Assembly: GCF_028858725.1 (NCBI RefSeq)
Contig: NC_084762.1
Span: forward strand, 8,937,374-9,001,373
Reading direction: 5' to 3'
Source: Colius striatus
Lineage: Eukaryota; Chordata; Aves; Coliiformes; Coliidae
DNA length: 64,000 nt
Positions 26,101-37,625 of the stretch are shown in pieces (within the stretch, counting starts at the first letter, position 1; each line of letters opens with the position of its first letter). The translations under genes and the position numbers were made by a program. The notes beneath the pieces were generated by a model. It did no database searches. It saw only the letters and a list, made by a program, of their open reading frames with translations, and was not told the DNA's origin.

Positions 26101-28997
26101 AAACAGCATTCATATTTTCTTCAGAATATGAGAAAAATTATGTATGAGAGATAATTAAGATCTTCCAGTATCTTACCTTTTTTTTGCTGCTTTCTAATCT
26201 AATTCAGAACTGTTTCCCCTCCTGATTACTTCTTCCTTTGTCTGTCTTCCCACCCTCTTTTTGCATTCTCTTCCTTTTAATACCTACCTTGACACTCACT
26301 CACCACCCAAGATCAAAATTCCCATGTGGCTGTACAGACCTATTGCTTCTTGACTCTTTTAATAGCCCTAAAGTTCATCTTTAGAATAAGATACTTCAAG
26401 AAATGGTATACAATAACCACTTAAGCAGCAACTGAACAACAGCGGTGGCCTGCATGTGATAATCTTAGCTTCAGTTATGCTACCAGGGAATAAAGTGATT
26501 GGAGGTTGGGAAGTTATGAAGTAGGGAGATGAGCCAAAGTTGTTGGGTGCAGAGTTGTAAGGGCAGTCCTATCACACACCAGTCAGTAGATAACACTTGC
26601 CACTGTGAATTTCTGCTGACAGCTGTCCATATGTGCTGATAGGATTATTGTAGGTTAAGAGATCATTGCAAGTTCTCATTATTTCCAGCAAATTGGCACT
26701 GCAATTGCTTCTAGCAGTCTCTCTACACTCATTGACCCTAGAGCACCAGTAGTTCATAATGATTAAAGTGGGAAGCAAAGCAAGAAGTTTGTCATGCTTT
26801 CTAGACACAGTGCTGCTCTGGTGCTTTATATACAATATGTATCATCTGTGTTATGATGGTTTAGATTTCCCTCTTATGAAAGATAAATCACTAACTGCTA
26901 AACTAACTGAAATTACCTTCTAACATGCTTATGATGAAAACAAACTTTAATATCTCCAGACCAGTATGGCCATGTCTGTATTTCAAGAACTGAGAATGCC
27001 TGCAACAGGGTCTCTTTTAATAAGATGAAAAATCGAGGCTATATAAAACCATCAACTGGTGATGATCATTGTGACTTTATATTAATTTGGCTGTTTTAAA
27101 CATTGAAGATGAGAGAGGTCTTATTTAAGAAGTACATTCTCAGTATTCAGAGTGATTAAGAAACCAGCCCAAGTTCTTTAATTTTTAATAACAAGTCAAT
27201 CATGCAACTGAGACAATTAGGGTTTGTGTGTCTATCAGATTTGTTCTGGCTATCTGCTACCAACCACTACAACAGTTCCTGTTCACTTAAGTCTTTTGTG
27301 CAGTAGCTTGGTAGTTACTGTAAGTATAGAGCTGTTTCTGCAGCCTTCATGCTTAGTTTGGGGTAGTGGTAGCAACAGTGGGAAATCTTAGCTAATCAAG
27401 CCATTGGATACAAGCCTACCAGATGCCTTGTGTGTCTGGGGTTTATCATTGCACCATGAGACACGCTCTGGTCATCGTGCACGCTGCAAATTTAGATCTT
27501 CATGACCCAACTGACAATAATTTGTTACACTGGGATTGGTTTATGACATGTCCAGAATCTCAGGCTGTGCTGCACAACGTGCACACTGATTTCTAAGTCT
27601 CTGCACAAACTCTTGCATTGCTAGCGGGTTAAACAAGGCCATTGAAAAGTTTTCCTGAGGCTTAAGGATTTTTATGTAAGGGAAATTATGACAGCATATT
27701 TAAAATGTTTTGAGCTCCAGGGCCAATTAAAATGTAAAGAAACCTTGAGAAAATAAACTTAGGTAATGCTTTCACGCATTCAGGACTAGATTAATCAGGC
27801 AAAACCTATTTGAATGGATTTATCCAATGACAATGACATTTGTGTACACAGTATGCTTTGATCCCTTTTTCTCTTGCACCATCGAATAGATTACAAAAAA
27901 GCCCACAACTGTGCTAAACACACACAGTTATTTGGTTGTACCAAGTTTTTGTTCCAGCAGTGGAATTAATTAAAACAGCATGTTCTGTATATTGCCAGCA
28001 GGTCATCATTGCTTGCTCGAGTCAGGTTCCTGACCTTTATTTTCTCTTGCCAAGCCTGCTAGATTGTCTCGTTTTGGGGACTGTTAAAACATCTAGCAGT
28101 ATTAATATATCTAGCATTACTTTTCTCATAGCTGAGAGTATCTGCACAGGAGTGCTCGTTGGTGGTCTTTGGTGGATGTCTACTAACTTATTTTATATAG
28201 AATCAGATGCTTAATTGTAAATAGCTACTGAACAGTAAGCAGTAAAATGATTTTCCCCTCACCTAGAGAAAATTTAAATGCATTTAGAAACCTCTTTTGG
28301 AGTTGAGGCAAGCATTTCTCTTTGATGGGATAACTAGGGGTCCATCCCGAGCAGCTACTCAACTGTATGCAGTCCCAGGGAATTATGTGGACGTGAAATT
28401 CTCTAGTCTGATGTTCTGGTTGCTTTTATAGATGTAATTAAGGTTAAAAAATCTTTGTACAGTGTTACCCCACTAACGTCTCCAGTCAAATGTGCCCCTA
28501 CAGCCTATTCAGGTTGGAAAATGGTAATCAAGCCACAAAAGTCAAACTCAGCATGTCCCTAACCTCTATGCTTAAGTTTTGCATTTCAGCCACTGTCTTG
28601 GTTTTGGCACTAAGCACCTCAGTCCATACAAGTATAAATGTCAGGCCAACTCCTATGTTAGAGTTGCTGTCTCGTATCAGGAAATGATACCTTCTTTGCT
28701 TACCCTCCCTAATTTTGGAGTTATTCTAAGAGCAGACCTAACCTGTGAGAGTCTACAAATGCAGCAGTGATTGCTGTTCTGTCAAGAAATGGAAAACTGA
28801 TTCAAATCATCTTGGCCCAAAAGGGTTTGAAACCTGTGTTTCCCAAGTAAATCTGCCAGTTGTTTTAGCAGTGAGGTGTGCTGCAGTGACAATTCTGACA
28901 CCTTCAGTCAACACTGAAGAAAGTCAAATAATCTAAGCTTCAGTATAAGAAGTAGGTATGGCTGTCTGTGGATGGGATAGACATTCACCTGGATGAG
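23173..28997. other. Intergenic, no gene seen
   Basis: No coding exon, RNA gene or clear repeat. An AT-rich segment near 27680-27900 has the look of conserved non-coding DNA but this cannot be judged from one genome. Confidence 0.55.
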
Positions 28998-29540
28998 GAG
29001 AATCATTTTGGTTTGAAAAGACCTTTAAGTTCAAGTCAAACCACTCACCTCACACTGCTAAGCCCACCACTAAATCATGTCTCTCAGCACCTCAGCTATG
29101 TCTAAGTATCTCCAGGGATGGGGAATCCAGCACCTCCCTGGACAGTCTGTTCCAACATTTAATATCCTAACCTCCAATCTAAACCTCTCCTGGTGCAACT
29201 TAAGCCCATTTCATCTTGTCCTGTCATCCATTACTGGGAAGAAGTGACCAGCTCTCACCTCACTACAACATCCTTTCAGGTAGCTGTAGAGAGTGGTCAT
29301 GTCTTCTCTTCTTCAGACTTAAACACTCCCTCAGCTGCTCCTTATCAGATTTGTTCTCCAGACCCTTCACCAGCTTTATTGCCTGTCTCTGGACATGCTC
29401 CAGCACCTCAATGTATTTCTTGTGCTGAGGGGCCCAACACTGTATTTGAAGCGTGGCCTCACCAGCACTGAGTGCAGGGGGACATCATGTGCCACATTGC
29501 TGTTTAGCTCATGCTGGGCACCTCTCTCAGGAGAGACCCA
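28998..29540 (-). mobile_element. CR1 LINE fragment, about 540 bp
   Basis: The plus strand reads as antisense CR1 from the 3' UTR (GAATCATTTTGGTTTGAAAAG, CCTCACACTGCTAAGCCCACC) into ORF2 (TTGTTCTCCAGACCCTTCACC, TGAGGGGCCCAACACTGTAT). The terminal repeat is partly lost. Subfamily differs from the copies ending in CTAAAGCAGG. Confidence 0.9.
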
Positions 29541-32500
29541 TGGTCAGTTCTTGGGAAGAGGCAGCCATCCGCTTCTAATGCCAAGCCATCTGAGCAGCAC
29601 AGAGCAGCCAATCTGACCTCCTCCTTCTGTTCCCCCTTTTGGTTTGTTCCTTTCATGACAACTCCTTTTATCCCATAGTTTTACTAAACCTCAGCTCAAT
29701 GTGTGATTTCAGGCAGCTTCTGATTGCCTGGTGAGGCTGATTCATTCAGAATCATTTGTCAGATCTTTAACTCTTGCAGTGTGCTGTAAAAAGAGCTTTA
29801 ATAGCTGAGTTAGATTTTGGATCCCTCCTTGGAAACCAGGCACTCAGATGTTAGGGACTGTCATGGTCAACTCTGTGGCATTGATGTTGTTTTGGGTTTC
29901 ACTTTTTATGCCTGTTCCTGTAAAGATTTGTGGATAGTCTTGAATGCTGGGATATCCTATGGAAGCAAGAGCCTGTGCTGAAAGCAAATGCACTGATTCC
30001 ACACATAAATTTAACCACCTGCCCTTCCCACCACCAGTACTCTTTGAGAGATTTGAGGCCCTGGAAGCATAAAGGAATGTCTTCAATTACAAATGTGAAC
30101 CAACTACATGGAAAATAGATAACTTAGCACAAAAACAATTGCTCCCAGAGCTTATTGTTGGTAATAATGGACTTTATCATATATTCCTTCTTGATCTTCA
30201 CAGACTACAGAGATGAAACAAATTTGACTAAGCCCTTTGCCTGTTTGTGCTGTTTTAATCAAACAAAAATCTTGGACTTTAAAAGTTACCTATATGCAGA
30301 ATTATTTGCTAAAGGTTTTTTTACTGGTTAAATAATCTGTCCTGCAGGTCTTTGAAATTAAATTAAAGGAGCAACTTCACAAACATTTTAGGAGTATGGT
30401 AACTACACTTGAGTGCTGGGCTCAAATATGTGCGAAGCTCTGGAAGAAACCACCCATAATGACCCCTCAGAATGGCAAACCTGGGACCTGTGCTGAGCCA
30501 AGGAGAGTTGTGTGCTCTGCTGTGCTGGCATTGGTACAGACCTCTCTGTATGGCACATCTGCGTCTGTGCATTTGCTGTGCAGAGTGAAATTTGCCATGA
30601 CAAAGACTCTCTATCAGTCTGTTAAGACTTGTGCTCCTCATGTTTTCTTGCTGATGAGCCGTAAATATCCTCTGAGCTAGTTGTATGGTGTAGTTATATG
30701 GTGGTCAGGTTTCTGTTAAAAGTACCATGTAGAAGAGCCAAGAAATGTGAAACAGATGAAGAAGTTGTAAAACAACAATGAGATATAATGGCTGATCTCA
30801 TGATAACTTCAGAAATTGTCAGTGCCATGGAGTGATGTGTTAGTGTATGGCTTTAGGAGAAAACACAAATGCAAACCAGGTTTTATGTTTTTCTTTAGTC
30901 AGCTAATGAGAATTTGACCAGGATATAGGCATTTCATCTTACACTGACCTGCTATTTTCACTCATTTTGGAAAACAAGCGAGGCTTGGTTATTTTGTGTA
31001 ATGGCTTTTGTAATCCAACACATCCGTCTAATTTGGCAACTTGCTGGATCGTTGCATCCTTCACTGCAGTGTGGCCCCTATTACACACTGATGCACGCCT
31101 TTGCTCTGTCTTGACTTGATCTGAGTTTCCTGCTTTGGCTGCATTGTCTTCTCTCTGCCCTTGAGTCAACATTTTCTGTGCAGCGTTCCCTTCAGTGAAC
31201 TGGGTGACAGTGTGATTTTGCACTGCAGCTTGTCTGAGATCAGCCAGTGCCTCCCTCCTCCTAGGGGCAGTGACAATGGCAGCTTTACCTAGGTGGATGA
31301 TGGGAAGAGAGAGTGGCTTCAGCCTACTTGTCTTCCTCTACATAGGTACAGGGCAGAAAGAGGACTCCGAATCTTTCTAAGTTTTCTAGGGGAGGTGTGG
31401 ATCCCAAGTATTTCCCTGTGCATGCAAGAAGAGAGCATACCTCTAAAATGTGTGATTGTAAACCACTTAATTCACTGTGTTAACATCATTTATTCCTATC
31501 ATTGTCATTTTCCCTCTTTCATTTTACATTCTTCCTTTCCCTGCCAGCTGTGAGGGGGCCACAGAGGCAACCACACAGGTTGCCATCCAGGCAAGCTACT
31601 TCAGAAATTTGCCTTTGTCATATTATTGAGCGTGTGCCACAGCTGAAAATGCATTTCTCCCAAAACAGCATTGCCTCAGTGACAGTGGCAAAGTGGCTGA
31701 AGCCTCATTAGGTCAAATGATCCATTCAAGGTATTAGGGTGCTATTTTCAGAACGAGCCAAGACCAGTTATCACAAAATACTCTGTGACAGAATTGATTT
31801 GCCTAAAAGTGACCCATTAGTATCCAAATCGATATGAGAGATTGCCCATAAGGGGCATCTTAAAATGGGTGAACTACTAATCAAATGATCATTAAAAGTA
31901 TTAGCAAAACATGATTTTGAAAGTGTACCACTTTCAGTGGTGCTTTTTCCCAGCTCTCTGTTTTCTGGTAGTACAAGAAGAAACAAATATCTTAAAACAC
32001 AGGCCCATCTGCAGCCTCAAAAAAAGCAACTAATGTGAAAGAACAGTAACTCCAGCTCTGAGAGGGTTTTTTTTGTGTGTGTGTTGTTTAAAGCCCTACA
32101 TAAATCAAGAGGAGGCCCATAAAGGGAAGACTGTTTGGTTTCAGGAACTGGTCTTGATTTTCTGCTTAGGATAATCAAGATCAGGAATCCATCTCTAATT
32201 AAAGGCAAACAGAAAATATGCAGGATTTTCACATACATTCTTCTCATACTCATAGTTTAATGTATTATGTATACAGTATTCTTTTCCTTTAATTCAACTT
32301 TCTCAAATTATGTGCAGACAGTTTCAGCTGCAGGGAAAGGTGGGAGTATTTAGGATATCTAGAATTTAACTGTTTCACTCCTACTACAGAAAGACTTGTT
32401 GCTTTATTAGGGGTATTCAATAGAAGCGTGCTTTCTGTTTTCAGCAGAAAACCTCAGTGGTTCTATGTGATTCAGAGGGGAGCAGTGATTCTGTGTGATT

Positions 32501-34925
32501 TGGTGGGGGGAGCATTGACTGGAGAGAGTGTGTTTTTGATTTGTTTTTTTTTAAATGAGAATAGAATATCCTAGGGAAGATGTTATTCTGGCTTCTTTGA
32601 AGAAATACATGCTTTCAGTTTTATATAACCCTAGTGCTTTTTCCTTGTCTGCTTCTGTTGTAGCTCTAGTCCTTTTTGCAGTGATTTTTCATGGAAATGT
32701 CATTCAAGTGAATGAAATTGAAGCAGGATGTGGGTTTTGTCACTTTGGTGGTGATGTAGTTTCCCTGATGAAAGTTTTTCATTAAGATATTAATATTGGC
32801 AGATTGGGTATTACAGTAAACTGAACAAGCCTGAGTATGTGGTAGGACCACATCATTTTGTATGGTGATGTTCAAGTTCCCCTTTTTCCCCACACAGTGA
32901 AATCTGGGGTTGATTGGGGTTGATTTACAGAAATTGCTAGATTTCTAACAGCAGCACCCCATAAGTTGAACTGTTCCTCATGCTTCTGGCTCCCTTTCAG
33001 AGACAGATTGCTGACATTTCCATCACTGAGTCAGTATAGCCCAATGAATCAATGTCTGATGTCTCATTTTTAATAGAGGGAAAGGTTTCTGGTGGTATCT
33101 GTGGTCACATTTAATTTTGTGGCAATAAGATGGATAAAGATTAAAGTTTGGTTGAGATAGTTCTACCCTGAGATCCTCTTCACTTAATGTTAGGAGAACA
33201 CTTACACAACTTGACCTCGTCCATGATATACGCTTTCCATAATTAAAGAAGCTGTGTGTGTTGAACTGGATGCTGAGAGTCTTCTGCTAGGGCCAGTTGT
33301 TTGTAGTGGTTTAAACTATAAGCTCTTAGAAGGGAGAGTACTGAGCTAATTTCCAAGCAAGCAAAAGATTAAACTGTTTTTTCAGGTTAAAAATAAAAGC
33401 ATTAGAAGCCAGTTTCCCTGAATGAAAGAGTGAATGCCCTTCTTCCCTGATATAAGAATAGTAATAGCTATGCAAGGAATATTGGAACATTTTTCTGTAA
33501 TGACTCTCTCTATGGGCTGTTGGTCCAGTTTAGAGGCTTCCTGTAAAACACTTAAAACTAATGCAGGTATTTTGGAGGTATGTATTTTTTTAGCAAGTTT
33601 ACTTGAAATAATGCAAACAAATATGCAATGTTGGTTAGTCACCAGTGTGTCCTTGACTCTGCCTTTTTCCTTCTCTTCTGTTTGTATGGACTTCACCGTT
33701 CACTCCTCTAGAACAAGTGAATGGTAAGAGAAGGCTGAAAACAGGCAGATAGGTCTAAAATAATTCATAAAGGACATTGCTGCAGAGGGAAGTTTAACTT
33801 TACCAGAATGCAAATAAACTGCCCATTCTGCCCTCAACACTGTCAAATTGCCTCCCTTCCACAGGGCTTTCGGATTGATCTCAGCCCTGCAGTTGTTGCA
33901 GCATACACCTATTCTTACTCAGATTTACTGAGTTACTATGATCTGCTTTCTGGGCCACACTGATGGCCTCTGGGTCTACCCTGTAGCCATGAGCTTACTG
34001 CACCTCTTCTCATTTTGCTTTCTTCTGGACATGGCAGGCTTTGGTTAGAGGCACCAACTCAGTAAAGGGGATGACTTCAGCTGGAATCCGATGCTGTTCC
34101 TGCTCTGTTGTCTGCCTAACTCCACTTTTTGGAAGGTTTAGCTCTTTGTAAAGCAGCTCCTGCCTCACCACAGGTAGCACAGTGATGTTTCAGTGGCATG
34201 AGAATGACCTCATGAGTAACTCATCCAGCATGGATGGTGGATGTCAGCAACCGCCTGTCAGGGCTGGCCTTGGCTGTGCTTGCTTGCAGGCCACAGATCT
34301 CTGGGTAGTCAAGCTAAGGGAAGTGACTGAATGTGATACTAGCTTTAGTCATAACAAATTCCAGTTTTATTTGGCTTTTTTAGAGGTGCATTTTATAGCT
34401 AATGTTTTTTACTACAGCAGTCGTCAATAGGAAATTAAATTGGCAAAAGGGGAGAATTGAGCTTGTTAAATGTTTTTATTTCTTACAATGAACTCTAAGC
34501 AAGCTTTTGATTTGTTTATTTTGAAGGGAAAAAAAGTGCCTTCTATCAATTAACATGTTACTTTTTTTCTTCTAAGGAATCCTATTAATTTCTCACTTTT
34601 TACATATTTACCATGGTGGAAAACTTCAATCCAGAAATATGTAAGAAATCTCTTCTTTTTTGTAACTTTAAAATTGGCAGTGAACAACTGCTGTGATTTT
34701 GGAGTAGCTATTCTGTATTCTGGTAAAGATTGTTGCTGCTTTTCTCTTCCAGATGAAGAATGTTCTTCCTTTTTACAAAGAGCGTAGAATATTGTGAACA
34801 GGTTTTTTGGTGGGATTTTTTTGGGGATGTATCTGGTTATATATTCTTAATTATTCAGGGAATAATATAAAAAACAGACCTTACAATTTTTATGGTATTA
34901 CTTTTTTCAGATATCTTTATTTCAA
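29541..34925. other. Intergenic, no gene seen
   Basis: No supported gene. An AT-rich block at about 31745-31960 with ordered-looking TAAT, ATCGAT and AAAGTG motifs is a possible conserved element. Confidence 0.55.
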
Positions 34926-35127
34926 TCTCCCTCTCTCTCTCTTTCTCTCTCTTTCTCTCTCTTTCTCTCTCTTTCTCTCTCTTTCTCTCTCTTTCTCTCT
35001 CTTTCTCTCTCTTTCTCTCTCTTTCTCTCTCTTTCTCTCTCTTTCTCTCTCTTTCTCTCTCTTTCTCTCTCTTTCTCTCTCTTTCTCTCTCTTTCTCTCT
35101 CTTTCTCTCTCTTTCTCTCTCTTTCTC

Positions 35128-35158
<31 letters not shown>

Positions 35159-35326
35159 CTTTCTCTCTCTTTCTCTCTCTTTCTCTCTCTTTCTCTCTCT
35201 CTTCTCTCTCTCTTCTCTCTCTCCTCTCTCTCTCCTCTCTCTCTCCTCTCTCTCTCCTCTCTCTCTCCTCTCTCTCTCCTCTCTCTCTCTTCTCTCTCTC
35301 CTCTCTCTCTCCTCTCTCTCTTCCCT
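34926..35326. repeat. 401-bp polypyrimidine minisatellite
   Basis: All 401 bases are C or T. From 34941 to 35130 the decamer CTTTCTCTCT repeats 19 times. After an extra 8 bp of CT the decamer resumes in shifted phase to about 35200. The rest is mainly an 11-bp unit (CCTCTCTCTCT) with T-to-C change. Because the strand has no A or G, no stop codon can occur in any frame. The long Leu/Ser/Phe and Arg/Glu/Lys open frames of 150-186 codons here are therefore artefacts. Mirror symmetry makes intramolecular triplex (H-DNA) possible. Confidence 0.97.
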
Positions 35327-35739
35327 GATTTCCCTGGCAATCTGGTTTTTTGAGTAGAGCACATGTAGGGATAAGAGTTGTCCTGTATAAAGGACCCCCA
35401 TTGCCTGACCAGCACTTTTACTCAAGTCCAAGCAGGAAAGAAAAGCTTGTGGAATTTACACACCCTGTGGAGTTTAAGTCTGTTGGTAAAGGAGAAATAA
35501 AAGTGAAGAGTGTGCAACTTTGAGTCATCTGCTAACTGACTATAAATCTACAGCAGTCTATTTATCACTTCCACTAAGGCTATAGCAATTCAAACAGTCA
35601 GGAGAATAGAGCTGCCTTTGCCTGTATGCAGAGCCTATGGATGGGTCAAAAGCTGAACATAAATCAACAATATTGAGCTGCTGCATAAAAGGCAAAGCCC
35701 ACAGTCTGAGGGAGAAATGGAGCAATGGCTGCATGTAAA
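35327..35739. other. Intergenic, nothing recognised
   Basis: Unassigned sequence between the minisatellite and a degenerate CR1. Confidence 0.5.
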
Positions 35740-36205
35740 GTAGCCCAAGCACTGCATGGAATGGTCACGTCCACCTTTTAAGTTGGTTATTGTGCCTAGT
35801 TCTGGACAGTTGCAAACTAAGGAGAGAAAATCCAAGACCACTTGTGAGGATGATCAAGGCTCTTAAAAATGTTTCTTTCGAGAAAGGCCTTAATGAAGTG
35901 TGGGGTTTTTTTAATCTCAGAGATGGGAAGACTGAGGGGGAGGTAAGCTTATTGTGCTTACATAGTGAGTACTTCACGTCTGCAGTGGGTGGAACAAAAT
36001 CTACTGTGCTGTGGCAAAGAAGATTCAAGTTTGATATGAGGAAAAAGTTTCTCATGGCAGGATGGCAGGCATCTAGAAGTACTGGAGAGTTGTATTTGTC
36101 ACCAAAAGTCTTTGTGAACGGATTAGATAAGCATGGGCCAGAAACAGTTTATGTAATCCCTGCCTTTCCCAAGTGACCTCTGAGACTCTTTCCAGCCTTG
36201 AGATT
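35740..36205 (+). mobile_element. Highly degenerate CR1-like fragment
   Basis: The order of motifs follows CR1 ORF2 to 3' UTR: GAGGATGATCAAGG, GAGATGGGAAGACTGAGGG, GATATGAGGAAAAAGTTTCTC, then TTTCCAGCCTTGAGATTTCT. A 128-codon open frame (35790-36176) overlaps it and reads like a decayed polymerase C-terminus, not a host protein. Confidence 0.5.
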
Positions 36206-37529
36206 TCTGTTGGAAGACAACTTAAGTTTCTCCTTTCCTGTACCTGAATAATATAGCATAGGTTTGTTTTCTTTTTTTCCCCAAACTTGCCATGGCATAG
36301 CCTAAAAGCAGTGGTATCTACTTAAGCACTCAGTCCTACTCTAATTTATTAACTAAGCCAGGTTGTTGTTTTTTGTGAGAGCTTCTAAATTGTACCAGAC
36401 TTTTATAAACATTTTTAAAACAAAGAAATACAATTACCAAAGTTTTAGCAACATCTTCAGAAAGACTTGGTGAGGGGACAGCCATCCTAAATAAGAAGAA
36501 ATGTGTCTCTAGGGGTAGGTATAACTTTTCAGGGCATGCCAGTCCTGAGATATCTGTGAGGCCAGTCACTTCGTCTCTACTAACACATCTGAAATAATGA
36601 AGCGCTTACAGAGAGCTCTTGACTATTCAGCCTGATTTTATATATATATATATATATGTATTCCTTTGCACTTTTCTAACTGTTTGAATTCAGGCTTGTT
36701 CTTTTATTTTTCAAGGTGAAAGAGCACACATACTTCAAATTAATAATGAGGCAATAATAAAGCTGAGTTGCAATGTTCTGACAAACATGGGGCATGAGTG
36801 TGTGGGGTTAGGAGTCCTGGGGTGTCTGAGGCACTGTTTTACTAAACTGCAGGGGCCTCACTGTAGGCTGATAACTCAGGGTGCCAGGTCAGTGGTGAGG
36901 TATCTTCTTTAAGTGTTAGCCAGAATTTGTTGGCAGGCAGCAAGGAAGGGGATAGAGGATTCAAAGGTCAGATGTTGTTCCAAGTTTGTCCCAAGTATGC
37001 ATTAGGGAACAGCAATGTGGGGGTGGACAGGGCTGAGATGCTAGATTTAAGCAGGAGACTGGTGCCTGACACCACCATCATTGCAGACAGGAGTGTGGAT
37101 AAAACAACACAAGACTGCAATGCTGTTTTTCTTCAGACTTGTGAAATAATGAAATAACTGTAGGGCTGCCCATGCTATATCAGTGTTAGCCAGCTCTATC
37201 CAGTACAGAAAACATGACTGCGTACCGCAGTAGTTTTGAGGCATGTCTGATGAATGGCATGTGGATTCCTGACGATGCAGTTGCAAGCAGGACAGATTTT
37301 AACTGCCTACAAAGAAAGACAGAAACTCACTAAATCCTCTACAAAAGCAGACCAGCCATCTTGCCCAGTACACTTTCTTTTCAGCAATTTGGTTAACTAT
37401 AGTTGCAATTTAGTGACATCATGCAAGATTAATGATTGCCACTGGCCAGTTCCCATTGCGCTGCATCAGATGCACTGCTTTTTGGGATGTTTCAGGGTGC
37501 AATCCATCCTGGTCCCTACAGTCCATCAA
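36206..37529. other. Intergenic, nothing recognised except (TA)n
   Basis: No gene seen. A (TA) dinucleotide run lies at 36639-36660. Confidence 0.55.
36639..36660. repeat. (TA)n microsatellite
   Basis: About ten TA units ending in GTA. Confidence 0.9.
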
Positions 37530-37625
37530 TTTGTGTGACCCTTTAAGAATCCACTGATGCTGTCTGTCTCCACCATCTCCTGTTGCAGCAAGCTTCACAA
37601 AACTGTGATTTTTTTCATGAGAGGA
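37530..37625 (-). mobile_element. Old CR1/L3-like fragment
   Basis: CTCCACCATCTCCTGTTGCAG followed by CAAGCTTCACAAAACTGTGA resembles antisense old CR1/L3 elements (CCACCACATCCTCTGGCAGCAA..TTCCACA). Short and diverged. Confidence 0.35.

Noticed and set aside
34807..35431. Long open frames (153-186 codons) on both strands, rich in Leu/Ser/Phe or Arg/Glu/Lys
   Set aside because: They lie in a pure pyrimidine repeat where stop codons cannot occur. They reflect composition, not a gene.
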